A stretch of DNA of 64,000 nt from Dryas octopetala (GCA_963921425.1 OY992832.1:7626001-7690000), one strand, 5' to 3'. Positions 1-10,935 are shown, counted from the first letter of the stretch. A program made the numbers and translations. Notes: a model not told the origin generated them from the sequence alone.

Positions 1-348
1 TTTATTTACCACTAGTAACCATTAATAGACTTACACCAAGTCACCAACCCAAATTAAAAACACATAAAAAATTATTGTGTGATGATAATAGGTGTTATAA
101 ATTTATATTAAATTAAAACGCGTACGAGTTTAGGAAATATTAATAATTATATATGTCCAGTAACTTTCATCTAATGTGAGAAAAATATATATAAGTGGTG
201 TATACACTTAAGGTAAATTTGTTTTGTACACATATTATAATTTAGTTTATTTATAACTCTATTAGTGGTGTAACATTAACGGAAAGTGTAAGCTTTTGTT
301 TGTATATCTAATTAGTGGACTTAATTTGTGAAGTATTTAATATGTATA
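1..348. other. AT-rich flank, no gene seen
   Basis: AT-rich sequence with no coding signal. It ends where similarity to the F-box repeat unit begins. Confidence 0.5.
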
Positions 349-2815
349 ACAGAAAGGTGGGTGCCAATTAGATTTGTTCTAACTTTTCTCTTGTGTGATG
401 GTGAAGCTTTTGCTTTGTATTTGGTAAAGTTGGGGTTTAGATTCAAAGAATAGTCTTCTATCTTAGTCCCGGAGCTGATAAGAATAGTATTATTTCTTTC
501 TGTGTTGCCAAAAGTAGCTTGTCATGGCTTTATCAATTCTGTAAATTACTAAAGTGTGAGCCTTATCATCTCATCTCATCGTGGAAGGCCTCATCTCACA
601 TTTATTGGGGCTTAACTTTGATGTTAAGTTCTGCCTCATCTCATTGTTGGTGTTTCTTTCTTCTCTTTTCTTTTTTTCCTTTTTTTTTTTTTTTGAAACA
701 AGATAATTTCTGATTATAATGTATATCGATTATACTCAATAATTTTTCATGATCATATTCTTCGTATACCTACATGTTAAGTACTCTATATGTGTGTGTG
801 TGAATGTAACAAGAGATGACAATATACCACCCATGATTGATTGATTGTATGGATGGTATAGAAGGGGCTGTGGTTGCTGCATGTACGATTCAACAGTAGA
901 TTTGGATTCCGTTCAAGACAGGGAATAGAAATACCACCCGATATATGATTCGGTATTTCAATTCTGGAAGGAATTAATTCCGGTCAATTTTGGTCATGTG
1001 AAGTTGTTAACCAAACACAACACTACGTACATATCCTTGAGTCGGTTTAAAATGCTTTCCTAGTTTTTGGTGAAAAGAATGGTTTCCTAGTTGGAAGAGG
1101 AAATTAATATTGTTTATTGTATGTGCCAATAGGGTTGAATATAATGCTATAAAAGCATAAGCAAGCAACGTGAGGATGGTTGTGCCGCACCAATCTCCAG
1201 ACTCCTCCAGCCGCTCAGCCACCGCTTGCCTCCACTTGCCTCCGGTCCATTGCACACGTCCCAGTTAGATACGTACAGTATACAATGGTGGCAAAATACT
1301 TGCCCTTGAATGTGCTGCTGGATATTCTTTGCAGACTCCCTGTGAAATCTTTAAAGCGGTTCCAATGTATTTGCAAATCTTGGAATCAAAACTTGAGAAC
1401 CCCATATTTTGTCACCCAACACCTCCACTTCCAACGCAAAAACAACAACAATAATTGCATTCTTGTTTCCTATCATAATGGTGATAAGTATGACTCTCCA
1501 AAACCCAGGTCCTATTTCACCTTACTTCATTTAAACGAAACCACCGATGGTATTATTTCTTTTCAATGGCTAAATCTTTCAACTTGTTTTAAGGTAGGGA
1601 ATTTTCTTAGAGGTCCATTTAATGGCATATATTGCCTTAGTAATGGAAATCTCTTTGCATTGGTGAATGTTGCATCAAGAGAATTCAAGCTTCTTCCAGA
1701 TCATCCAACTATCTCGCCTCGTCCTGGTTATGACTCAATACTAGTAATTGAATTTGGTTTTGATCCTAAAACCAACGATTATAAGGTGGTTTTCTTTACA
1801 ACTCTCGTTCATATGAACAGGAAAAGAAAAGAGATCTCCCAGCTGGCTCTAGTGTATAGCTTAAGTTCTAATTCGTGGAGAAAGCTAAATGATACTTTGC
1901 TGGATCATACCCATGTTATTGTTCCATGTGCATCTTGGAGTGACACCTATGTTGATGGAAATGTTCACTTGCAGGCTCATGACGATGGTGTTGATAAGTC
2001 CTTTATTCTTTCTTTTAGCATGGTTGATGAAGTATTTCGAAAGATAAAACTTCCAGAATTAAATCGGAGGAAAGTGTGGCAACTTGGAATTGTAGCGTAT
2101 AATGGATTACTTTCTATTATTGTTTGTCCATATGCAAAATCTTCACCATCACGTCATGATAAATTTTTTGACATATGGGTTATGCAAGACTATGGTAATG
2201 ATGAGTCTTGGACTAAGCAATTTAAGATTGGACCATTTGGACATGATGTAATTATGCTAGGACCTTGGCCAAATGACCGATTTCTTTTGGGTAATGACGA
2301 TGGAGAAGTTGTTATATATGACCCAAGCACCCAAAAGGAGAAGAAGATTTTCGATGAAGACCCCACCGTGCAAGCTCGCATCTACTCAGAGAGCCTGGTT
2401 TCATTGATAGGGAATGAACGAAATGAGAAGAATATATTATTTGATATAGTTGAAGGTCATCCGTCACCCACAAACCCAGATGAAATTAAGGATTACATGC
2501 CAGTTGCAGGTTCTTATATTTAGCCTTTAAATAATTATTTTGTTCCCTTGAGTTGATATATATGTATGATCCTGGTTATTGATCTGGAGTTTAATTCTGA
2601 TCTATGTTTGAATGTTGTGGCAGCTGCGTGGAAACCCTACTTGGGACAAGAAGGCCAAGACTGTCCCTGATTTGGCCTGGGCTGATCGATGGATCGAGGA
2701 GTACTAGTAAACCATGTCATGTGTGGATTCTGCAGCTAGCCATATATATATGAAAACCCCATGCATCATATATATCAGTTATTGGGATGTAGAAAATTTA
2801 CTTGTTTTTTGTATG
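349..2815 (+). repeat. F-box duplication unit A
   Basis: Starts with a sequence that recurs near 17908 and continues through the F-box gene and its 3' flank. From about 780 to 2815 it aligns almost base for base with 15180-17870. It lacks the 14.4-15.1 kb helicase-like segment, the 222 bp triplication and the MITE of unit B. Bounds are approximate. Confidence 0.8.
1285..2523 (+). CDS. F-box protein, F-box/kelch-associated (FBA) type, copy 1
   Basis: Predicted substrate-recognition subunit of an SCF ubiquitin ligase. I chose the ATG at 1285, giving 412 aa; the open frame runs further upstream but only from a TTG codon. The F-box is at residues 4-44 (LPLNVLLDILCRLPVKSLKR, then CICKSW), which is how this family binds SKP1. 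The rest has the usual F-box-associated features: FGFDPKTNDYKVV near 157-170, LVYSLSSNSW near 189-198, and a DIWVMQ-type strand near 300. No signal peptide or membrane segment. The class resembles CPR1-like and S-locus F-box-like proteins, but no exact symbol is justified. A good donor overlaps codons near 2507 (GCAG/GT), and an acceptor near 2622 is followed by a short open frame ending in WIEEY and a stop near 2707, so the C-terminus may be spliced. Copy 2 lies 15 kb downstream. Confidence 0.88.
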   Translation: MVAKYLPLNVLLDILCRLPVKSLKRFQCICKSWNQNLRTPYFVTQHLHFQRKNNNNNCILVSYHNGDKYDSPKPRSYFTLLHLNETTDGIISFQWLNLSTCFKVGNFLRGPFNGIYCLSNGNLFALVNVASREFKLLPDHPTISPRPGYDSILVIEFGFDPKTNDYKVVFFTTLVHMNRKRKEISQLALVYSLSSNSWRKLNDTLLDHTHVIVPCASWSDTYVDGNVHLQAHDDGVDKSFILSFSMVDEVFRKIKLPELNRRKVWQLGIVAYNGLLSIIVCPYAKSSPSRHDKFFDIWVMQDYGNDESWTKQFKIGPFGHDVIMLGPWPNDRFLLGNDDGEVVIYDPSTQKEKKIFDEDPTVQARIYSESLVSLIGNERNEKNILFDIVEGHPSPTNPDEIKDYMPVAGSYI

Positions 2816-3140
2816 CTTGTTATTGCATAATTTTTATTTGTGGTCATGTATTTATTATCTAATAGAATGGAATGAATATTCAAATAGCTAATTTTTGGGT
2901 GTGAGTTGAGTAATATATATAAATTCCGTATTTAAAATACACTGTTAAAATTTAATCAAGCAAATCCCCAGTTGGAGATGAAGTGTGTTTGTTTTAAGTT
3001 TCTACATTGATGACTTTTGACTTTATTTCAATGTTGCAGGATTTCACTTTTCTTTGGCATATGCTGTTACAAATATGTTACAGCTTCATCTGTTAAGCAT
3101 GTTCTTTCCCTTCTCAAGAAAATAGTCAAATTAGGAAGTT
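2816..3140. other. intergenic, AT-rich
   Basis: Flank between F-box unit A and a hairpin-forming sequence. No supported gene. Confidence 0.4.
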
Positions 3141-3150
3141 ATATATGGAA

Positions 3151-3309
3151 AATGCTTAGGTTCTCAAAGTTCAAGGACCAACTTTGTGCTTATGACCAAT
3201 CAAAAAAGCCCATGATAGGGTCTACCATCTTTCTTTCATGGTGGATTTGATCATGAGCTCATTTGATTGATTATGAGGACAAAGTTGGTTCTCAAACTTG
3301 AGAAGCATT
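3151..3309. repeat. imperfect foldback, about 75 nt arms
   Basis: The left arm (tgcttaggttctcaaagttc onward) pairs with the right arm, which ends in cttgagaagca, around a short pyrimidine-rich loop near 3232-3240. The pairing includes an uninterrupted accaactttgt helix and tolerates small bulges. It could be a MITE remnant or a young microRNA-type precursor; nothing in the sequence decides between them. Confidence 0.6.
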
Positions 3310-3794
3310 GCTCGTTATATATTCAGGTATATGGTTAAACCTGAACAACTTCGGACTAGAAGGATTGATATATTATGAAATTTCAAAAAGAATTTTTTTA
3401 TTTATTTTTGATATATTAGCATAAGTTATATTTTATCATTTCTTAGTTATAAAAACAAATTTGGAGAATTAGAATATAAGAGAATTGAGATTGGGTGTAG
3501 TTTGAAAAATTGGCAGTTTCGGGTATTCTACTTTGGGGTCAATTATCTTGAGTTTTATAACTCCAATTTGAATGATCTTTATATGGTTGTAAAGAAGAAA
3601 TGCATAACTTTAAAACAAGTATATGTTTGCTGAATTTGAGTGAGATTTGATAAGGTAAAAGGCAGACCAAATTTGATAAAACAAATCTGGACCTTTATTG
3701 AACAAGTGGAACAATTAGTGGACCAAAACAGAACTTAAAAAAGATTGTGAACCAAAATTTAACTAGGTATAAAATAACTGGACTAAATCTGTAA
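3310..3794. other. intergenic, AT-rich
   Basis: No gene recognised. It contains phrases of the type gtggaccaaa... that recur in the next repeat. Confidence 0.4.
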
Positions 3795-4262
3795 TTTCCT
3801 CTTTTCTTATTTAATTAATTATTTGAAAAAATAATAATTATGTGCATACAATGGAGAATTTTTAATGTGTAACTGATACACCACCACGTGGTATAACTAA
3901 TCTAACTTGTAAGGGTATTGTTAGACGGTATGTTTATCTCTCCTAGAGTATAATATTAATAACATCCACTTATATTATGACACGTTGAATTGGTTATACC
4001 ACGTGGCGGTGTATCAATCACACTGAAAAATCTTAACGTTTGTACTGCTTTGGTACAACTTAAAAAGTTTGTGGACCAAATTGATCTTTTTTATAGTTAG
4101 TGGACCAAATTGAGAATCAGTGTAAAGTTCGTAGATCATTTTTGTATTTAACCAAACTTTTTAATTAACTTATGTAAATGGGTTATTTTATGAAATTTTA
4201 TTTATTAATTTGTTGTTATTTAAATGTTTATGTCATTTTAACTATGGATCAAAGTAACCTTA
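3795..4262. repeat. dispersed repeat R, copy 1
   Basis: Aligns over its whole length with 63566-64000 at the right end of the window, in the same orientation. It includes an embedded MITE at the same place in both copies, so the block was duplicated after the MITE inserted. Confidence 0.8.
3867..4023. mobile_element. MITE with about 40 bp terminal inverted repeats
   Basis: The left end (gtgtaactgatacaccacca) and the reverse complement of the right end (gtgtgattgatacaccgcca) match for about 40 bp with few mismatches; the central part is AT-rich. No clear target duplication is visible, so the superfamily is not assigned. Confidence 0.75.
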
Positions 4263-4285
4263 TAAATTTATTTTTTTGAAAATTA

Positions 4286-4480
4286 GTGACTAAGAATGAA
4301 ATCAGCCAAAAAAAAGTCATTGTTCAAAAACTCATCGAATTTATTGGCATCCAACCATTTCTTTCCAAGGTTGTCATGTTAATGAATTTTTGTAACTACT
4401 TAAAAATTGAGACCCAGGGTATAAAGGATAGTAGAATTGGGCACAAGGAATCACCAACAGGATCAACATATATATTTTGA
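4286..4480. repeat. remnant of the RNase T2 3' flank
   Basis: The first half resembles 58913-58985 and the second half 60323-60420. Those two stretches, split at 58983-60314 by a hAT-like element, are contiguous here. This copy therefore shows the uninterrupted (empty) site. It carries no gene of its own. Confidence 0.75.
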
Positions 4481-4774
4481 TAATCGAAATCGTTTACATT
4501 TTAGGTATTCATTCAAAGATCTTCTTTGCAAAAAATTAGTTAAATATATCGGAAATCATTTACCCATTTAATTAAATGGTCATATTTTCAAGTGTTTATG
4601 AAAATATTTGATTCGTCTATTTATTTGAAAAAATTTAAATAGTTTAATGGTTTCTGAATTGTCTAATATTTTGCAAGGATGATATTTGAATAGAGACCTA
4701 AAAATAGACGATTTGGATAGTTAAAATATAATGTGAAGTGTGTCTCACATTTGAATCCCACACTTTTTTTTTGG

Positions 4775-6735
4775 GCAAATGAGGATTCATTAAAAGGCCC
4801 AGCGAAGGGCAGAGGAAAAAAAGAGAGGGTGGGTTCTAGAGGAGGCCCATACATAAAAGATAAAGAAAGAAAGGCATATCTATTAAAACAGACAAGCTCC
4901 CTAAAAGAAACTGAAGATTTCTAGATCTGGAAAAGCTAAGAAACTGAGACGCACAGGTCAACCAAAGCTATAATCTTTAGCCTCCAAAACAAGTTAAGTC
5001 ATCGGAGGGCATGGTAGCCCATCGCGAGACAACACAAAGACAAGGGAGGATGTGGGTCTTCTGACCCAGTGTTCAGGGCACATCCTCCGCCGAGCTAGGG
5101 TGGCGATGCAGTCTGCCGCCAAATTTGTATTCCTGGGAGTCCAAGACCAAACTGAAGCATTGAAGGAGAAAGAAGCTTGTTTAATAGCTACCAAAATCGG
5201 GTACAACTTCCAATTTCCTTTCTTAATTCTTTCAGAGACACAATTGATGAGTTCTTGATTATCATATTCAAAAATGACAGATGAATAATTGTTTTTTTGA
5301 GCAAGGATGACCGCTTCGAGGGCCGCCGCCAAAGCTTCTGCTTCAAGAGCTGACGCAGACAAGCATGATTTTGCTATTCCATCAACTAGAGTACCGTGGC
5401 AGTTCCGAACCACGACACCAATGCCTACCTCCGAGGTGGAAGGATCCCAAACTTCGTCAAGGTTGATCTTGATAATTCCAGGGGAGGGGGGAGACTAGTG
5501 AAGCCGCTGGTGCCTTTGGCTTTGGGTGGCCGTGGAGGGACAAGGTTGGTGGGAGGTTTGATTCTGGATTGCAGACCGTTCTCTTACTACAAGGAATTCG
5601 GTTGTAGCATTTTCCGCCATTCGAGCAACAAGAATTGGAGAAGGGGGGAGTCCCTGTAGACAAAGTTGCATCTCTCCTTCCAAATCTGCCAGCAGAGAAA
5701 GGCTATGTGTGAGAGTAGCTTATCCCGAGTCTCCTTTTAAGTACCTGCAGGAAAGGTTAGTGTAGAAAACCAGTGTGCAATATTTATGAACTCTTGAGAG
5801 TTGATTTTGTAATTTAAACTGCTGCTGAACCATGCTCCCCTGGCCCAGGGGCATAGAAATAAAGAATGCTCAATGATTTATGGGGCTTCACCACGTACAC
5901 TGCACAAAGGGGATTTAATGATCCTTCTCTTGAAAAGGTTATAAAAGACTAGTAGGGCGTTATTGAGGCACTTTCAAAGGAAAAGATGCACTTTTGGGAG
6001 AGTTTTAATATCCCAGATCTTCTTCCAAACAGTAGGATTCAATGTAAAGGATGAGCCAATAGGCCTTGGGACCAAACGCATAGACCTAGAATGAATAACA
6101 TGGTATCTCATGCGTACCGTATAAATACCATTAGTATTAGTAGGCCAAATCAATCTGTCCTCCACCTCCTCCGGGCCCAACAAAATGGAGCCGATAGCCT
6201 TCAAGGTAGGGGCATCAATAGCTGAAGAAATTGGGGCAAGGTTCCAAGTTCTATCCTGCCAGTCAATAAGCTCATTCGCCCAGTGAGAAGCTGTAGGGGG
6301 TGGTCCACAGTGATTCTACCCGACGGGTGATTCGGGATCCATCTATCATTCCAAATATCCACACTCTTGCGATTTCCAATTTACCATAAGGCTCATTCCA
6401 ACAAAAGGTCCCTACCGCATAATAGACTACTCCAGGCCCAAGAGGCTTTTGAACCCTTTCTGGCAGATAGCAGGTTACCATGGGGGTAATAAATGCTCTT
6501 AATGATTCTTGCACACAGAGAATCAGGAAATTGCATAAGTCTCCAGCACTGTTTTTCCAATAGGGCATCATTGAAAGCCAACAAGGACTTAAAGCCCATC
6601 CCTCCAAGGTTTTTAGCAGAACACAAAAATTGCCAGGATTTCCAATGAATCCCACATTTAAAGCTCCCTATATATATATATGACTGAGCAAGCCCCAAGG
6701 TCAAGATCGCTGTGACCAACTTACCAAGTACCAAC
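4775..6735 (-). pseudogene. decayed LINE (non-LTR retrotransposon), 3' part of ORF2
   Basis: Read on the minus strand, three coding remnants appear in the order expected of an L1-type LINE. Near 6734-6300 is the end of the reverse transcriptase region (KNLGGMGFKSLLAFNDALL, then LLEKQCWRL), split between two frames. Near 6204-5974 is a zf-RVT-type segment (KKIWDIKTLPKVHLFL). At 5413-4994 is an RNase H domain (AEALAAALEAVILA, SSVIFEYDNQ, NLAADCIATLARR). Frameshifts and stops separate them, and the 5' half of the element is missing. A 3' tail with short A/T runs is near 4765. No target duplication was found. Confidence 0.8.
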
Positions 6736-6993
6736 TCCTTCTTACACCATATATAATATGTTATGTAGCTTCAATTTTTGGGCAAATGAGTGGCCAAAAA
6801 AAGAAATTCTCGGGCAAATGGAGTTGAGAAAAGTGAATGAATACTGGAATCACAGGCTTACGGTCTCCCGTTCACCGTTTAATTGGCAGTGTTAGCGAAA
6901 TCAAGCAGTGTTCATTTGAGTCAAGTTGCTGTCTAGGACTAGAACTCTAGAAGAAATGAACATGAGTGGAATGAAAGCTATAAATTAAGTGTA
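6708..6993. repeat. segment duplicated at 12337-12640
   Basis: Near-identical to 12337 onward (gaccaacttaccaagtaccc-like start, continuing through a caatactggaatcacagg-like core). Here it is split by a solo LTR and resumes at 7935; the 12.6 kb copy is uninterrupted. Confidence 0.85.
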
Positions 6994-7934
6994 TGTTTGT
7001 GGGTAAATCCACACCGATCCAACGGCCAACCAGGGCTGGACACGTGGCTGGTCAGACTTTGACCTCCACATCATCACAGCTCGGCACCTCCTCTGCCAGT
7101 TCAGATCGGATCTCCATGCCGAGTCCCCCACGCCCGATCCGACCCGAACCGATGAACTTCCCTGGGATCGAGTGTTCATCTTTCCAGTCATCGCGGCTCG
7201 GCTCGGCTCGGTGCGAACGGAATCCCGTGTCCGATCCGATCACACATGAGCTTCATGTATACACATAAGAACATGTGCTCGGGTCGGCTCGGCTCTCCGC
7301 CGCCATTCCTGGGAAGATCACGTTGGGATGAACCGCCACACTTAAATGCACCTGACAAAGGTCTTCTGACAAAAGAGACAATCCAGCCTGCATTCATGAC
7401 TACTGAGGCAGTTCACCTGAATCTTCCATACTTGCATTCAATGCAGCATTGAATGCAAAGGAGGTGGGTAGCTGTGCATGCCACTGTTCACGACCGAACT
7501 CGTGGATCTTTCTCAACCAGCCAGTCACATGCAGGTAACTTACTCATCACAATCTCTTTTGCCTATATATATCAACTCATATGTGCAAAATGGGGATCCA
7601 TCTACCTACCTATCAATCTTTCACTAGACAAACACTTACAAAAGAGCCTTTACTCACCCCAAGAGCATATTCAACTTGCTGAGAATAAACCCAGAACATT
7701 TGCCTTGTTCTTCCTATTCTCCCAAGTTCATCCTTTGTTCTTCCTCACCTACCATCAAACACACATCACTGACTTCATCATCGGAGCGTGTTTAGCTGGT
7801 ACCACACCGGTCCATCTCCTTTGATCTTGTTTCTCTTACAGGAAGATCTCGCATCATCATTCAGCAAGGCTTCGGATCAGCCAAGTCACCACCTCTAAGT
7901 TGTTGCATCTCTCTTACGGAAATTTGCATCAACA
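6994..7934 (+). mobile_element. solo LTR of a gypsy-type retrotransposon
   Basis: Begins TGTTTGTGGG and ends CATCAACA, flanked by the 5 bp target duplication GTGTA (6989-6993 and 7935-7939). The empty site is preserved at about 12608. The motif accacaccggt near 7801 and the CATCAACA end are shared with the gypsy LTR at 40.1-40.8 kb, so they are probably related families. A TATA-like run is at 7564. No internal region remains, so it arose by LTR-LTR recombination. The open frames inside it are not genes. Confidence 0.9.
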
Positions 7935-7939
7935 GTGTA

Positions 7940-8372
7940 TACAATGAAAGCTAGGTGCATGCTATATTGCTATGCTATCAGGACACCCTATGAAAGCTAG
8001 GTTCTCTAATTTTTTAATTTTACTCCGAATATCAGGAGTTGCGTAACTTGCTTGATTTTCAAATCAAATACACAAATAGCTCCTATTGAATAAGTAGTGT
8101 TTAATTAATACCCTTGGATTTAATATGAGTTTGCTTTTGGGTAACTTGTGGATTAACTTAATTTATGAATTAAAATGAATTGAGGTGCGATTAAATTTAG
8201 TATGACTTTTTATATGATCCATTGTGTTGTGTTGGGTTGGGTAATTGATGGACTAGGAATGACTCCTTAACAATTCCCAAGTCACGCATTTAAAGTGAAT
8301 TGGCGATCTTAATTTGTTAGAGTTTTTTTTTTAATTTTTTTTATACGAAATTTGTGTTTCAGCAACATCTTA
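7940..8372. other. intergenic
   Basis: Continuation of the 12.6 kb-type repeat for about 35 bp, then AT-rich sequence without a recognisable gene. Confidence 0.4.
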
Positions 8373-8755
8373 GAGCATCTTCAAAAGAAGAAGCAAAATT
8401 GGCTATTCAAATTGAATTTTGCTGACCTATGTGGCAATTTGAAAAGTAATATTTTCTACTTAAAATTTTTTCACTCCAACAAACTCTAACAGCTTCATTA
8501 TTTTATTAATTTATTATATATTACACATTTTATTATTAATGTTTTTTATTGTTTCAAGGCATGCATCACCCTTAATATTTTAATAGCAAAATAATATTTG
8601 AAGAGCGAAGTTAATTCACCCAGCAAATTTGACAAGTTGACTTTGAGTCCCTATTTTGAAGAGTCCATTTGCAGAGGATGTACGCAATGATTTATCCAAC
8701 GTGTCACAGCTAATTGAGCCGCCAAAGACATTTGCTGAGTTTGTTGGACATGCTC
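8373..8755. mobile_element. MITE, PIF/Harbinger (Tourist-like)
   Basis: The ends gagcatcttcaa and (reverse complement) gagcatgtccaa are inverted repeats. They are flanked by TTA on both sides (8370-8372 and 8756-8758), the 3 bp target typical of PIF/Harbinger elements. Length 383 bp, non-coding. Confidence 0.75.
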
Positions 8756-9389
8756 TTAGGGGCAGCTTTGGATCTTATGAACAAAAAATCAGTTTCGATT
8801 TTCTTTCATAGTTTTTTAAGAAATACATCCATTTTTGTTTTATAAAACAAAAAAAAGTAAAATTTATTTTAGTACCTCAAGTATATCATATTTTTCAAGT
8901 TGGTACCTCAATTTAAAAAAGTGGGATTTTGGTACCCCAACTATGAATTCGTAGCACATTCATACTTCCGTTAAGTTGGCCGTGAAGAGGTCTGTTAAAC
9001 GATGATGTGGCCATGACGAGTCACCAACCGAGATCATCGTTGGACTCTAGGTGGCGCAAGGTCATACGCTCCCGCCCAAATTGCCCTCCTCAGTCCCGGT
9101 CCAAATTAAGTTTCCCCCCCCTCCCCCCAAAGAAAAAAAAAGGAATATATACCACTTTATAGCATGGAGCCTATGCGAAATTATTTTTTTCCCTCTGCTT
9201 GTAAAAAAAAAAAAAATTGGAAGAAACATTTGCTTGTCGATCTTGATGTAGCATGCAGACCTGTCCTATTGATGAAGCACCTGTATTTTACTCTTATCCG
9301 ACATTATTTTCTGAAGAACAGAATTTCATTTTTTTTTTTCGACCCAAAAAAAAAAATACGAATTGAATACATTCAAGAGAAGAATACCA
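8756..9389. other. intergenic, repeat-like
   Basis: AT-rich, with phrases such as ggtacctcaa/ggtaccccaa repeated near 8870-8945, like those of the foldback MITE at 28.5 kb. No supported gene. Confidence 0.4.
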
Positions 9390-9532
9390 TTAATACGAAT
9401 TGAATCGAGAATTGATGAACATCAAAACGAAATTGAAACAATTAATAAACCGCCATCTACAACAAAAGAATCCTAAAATCCGAATCTTGATCAAGAATTT
9501 CAGATGATCAAGATTTACTGTTGCTCTGAATC

Positions 9533-10417
9533 TTAAGCCCAGAATCGCACAAGCAACGAAACACCCAACCGGAAACTCAGAGCAAAGACAGGGACCAGAA
9601 TAGCACTGGCACAAACAACCAAGAACCCAACCGGAAACTCAAAGCAAAGGCAGGGCGGTGCAGCATCGGACCTCCACCGGGTCATTTCTCCAGTGGGCGG
9701 AACGCCTCCCTGCGGCGGCGGGTGCTCCGAATTGGGGCTGGGCAAAAGGTTAAGCCCGTCACCGTAAACCGAGTAATCAAGAATGGCTCCGAGGCCGTGG
9801 ACCGCCACGGTGGTGGTGAGGTAGAGGTCGGGCTGAGTGAGCGGAGAGTCGTCGACGGTGAAGTTGGAGCGGGAGTTGTTGGTGATGAGGATGGACTTGC
9901 CGGGGAGCAGAGTGGGCAGGCGAGAGTTGGGCTTGAAGAGCTGGAGGTCGGCGAAGGTGAGGCGCTGAGGGACCACGTGGTAGGGGAACATCAATGGGTC
10001 GCTGGTGGGAAGGCGGTTCAGGGCGTTGTCTTGAGGGATGAAAAGGGTGGCGCTCAGAGGAAGCACCAGTGGGTTCGCGCCGGTGATGATGTTGACCCAG
10101 TTCTCGAAGTCACCCGCTCCGATGAGTTCGTGGCTTATGTTGTTCAATTGCTCTGGGGTTGCTGGCGGCGGAGGGGTTGGGGATGGCGGAGGGGGTGGGG
10201 ATGGCGCTAGTGTAAGACATGAAAAGACCACCATGGTTATTTTGATGTCTGAATTGAAAGCTATTGGAATGGAAGTAATCGGTTGGATGAAGGTGGAATT
10301 GTTAATTCTGGGCATATAGACAAAGCGATTTGATGTCACTCGGAAGAGAAGCACGAGACTGACGCTAACCATGACGAACACAGCGGGAAACACATAATGA
10401 GACATCTTGTTCTCCAT
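9533..10417 (-). CDS. fasciclin (FAS1) domain protein, copy 1, chimeric N-terminus
   Basis: FAS1 domains act in cell-surface adhesion; plant members are often arabinogalactan proteins. The first ATG in frame is at 10417, giving 294 aa. Residues 5-25 form a hydrophobic anchor (YVFPAVFVMVSVSLVLLF), followed by about 45 residues with no counterpart in copy 2, a Pro-rich spacer (APSPPPPPSPTPPPP) near 75-90, then one FAS1 domain. The H1 box is TLFIPQDNAL, the central motif FPYHVVPQRLTFADL, and the H2 box LTTTVAVHGLGAILDY. From PPPATPEQLNN to the tail it is nearly identical to the gene at 62.4 kb. The upstream 200 bp differ, so the first part was replaced. A 61 bp tandem duplication near 9568-9657 adds a hydrophobic C-terminus in another frame. 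It may be a pseudogene or a new chimera. Confidence 0.6.
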   Translation of the reverse strand: MENKMSHYVFPAVFVMVSVSLVLLFRVTSNRFVYMPRINNSTFIQPITSIPIAFNSDIKITMVVFSCLTLAPSPPPPPSPTPPPPATPEQLNNISHELIGAGDFENWVNIITGANPLVLPLSATLFIPQDNALNRLPTSDPLMFPYHVVPQRLTFADLQLFKPNSRLPTLLPGKSILITNNSRSNFTVDDSPLTQPDLYLTTTVAVHGLGAILDYSVYGDGLNLLPSPNSEHPPPQGGVPPTGEMTRWRSDAAPPCLCFEFPVGFLVVCASAILVPVFALSFRLGVSLLVRFWA

Positions 10418-10540
10418 GTCAGAGAAGTTGTGCGTTTTCTTGATTTCTTGAGAATCAGAAAATGACAAGAGGGGGTTGGTTACTTGCTTTACAGTTAACT
10501 GCGTTTGTTATCTATATGTATGATGTATCTATATATACAT

Positions 10541-10935
10541 GCTCCTTCTGTTGAAGTATACCTTAACTTATTTATGTTGAGGTATGACCTTGTTGGGGCC
10601 CACATGAGTCGTTTTGTGTCGATCCGAACCGTTCGCAAGGATCATCTTCATTAATAGATCATCCTTGCAAAAAATTAGCCAAATCGGAAATCATTTGCCT
10701 ATCTAACTTTGATAAAACAAATGAACGGTTTCATCGAAAATATTTGGTTCGTCCATTTATTTGATCATAGTTAGATAGACAAATGATTTTCGATTTGGCT
10801 AATTTTTTGCAAGGATGATCTATCTATGGAGATGTAAAAATTGAACGGTTCGGATCGACACAAAACGACTCGTGTGGGCCCCAACAGGGTATACCTCAAC
10901 ATAAATAAGTTGAGGTATACCTCAACAGAAGGAGC
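10541..10935. mobile_element. 395 bp foldback MITE
   Basis: The two halves are reverse complements almost throughout: gctccttctgttga at the left and tcaacagaaggagc at the right, with a centre near 10738. The inner stem holds the motif gcaaaaaattagccaaatcg, which also occurs in degenerate form near 4530 and 54.7-55.1 kb. TA-rich flanks hide the target duplication. It has no coding capacity. Confidence 0.85.

Noticed and set aside
1180..1284. 35-residue N-terminal extension of F-box 1
   Set aside because: It would need a TTG start; the ATG at 1285 places the F-box at the usual position.
7453..7824. 123-codon frame
   Set aside because: Lies inside the solo LTR; no domain.
9722..10210. 162-codon plus-strand frame, and its counterpart at 62554-63168
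   Set aside because: Antisense shadow of the GC-rich FAS1 coding region.
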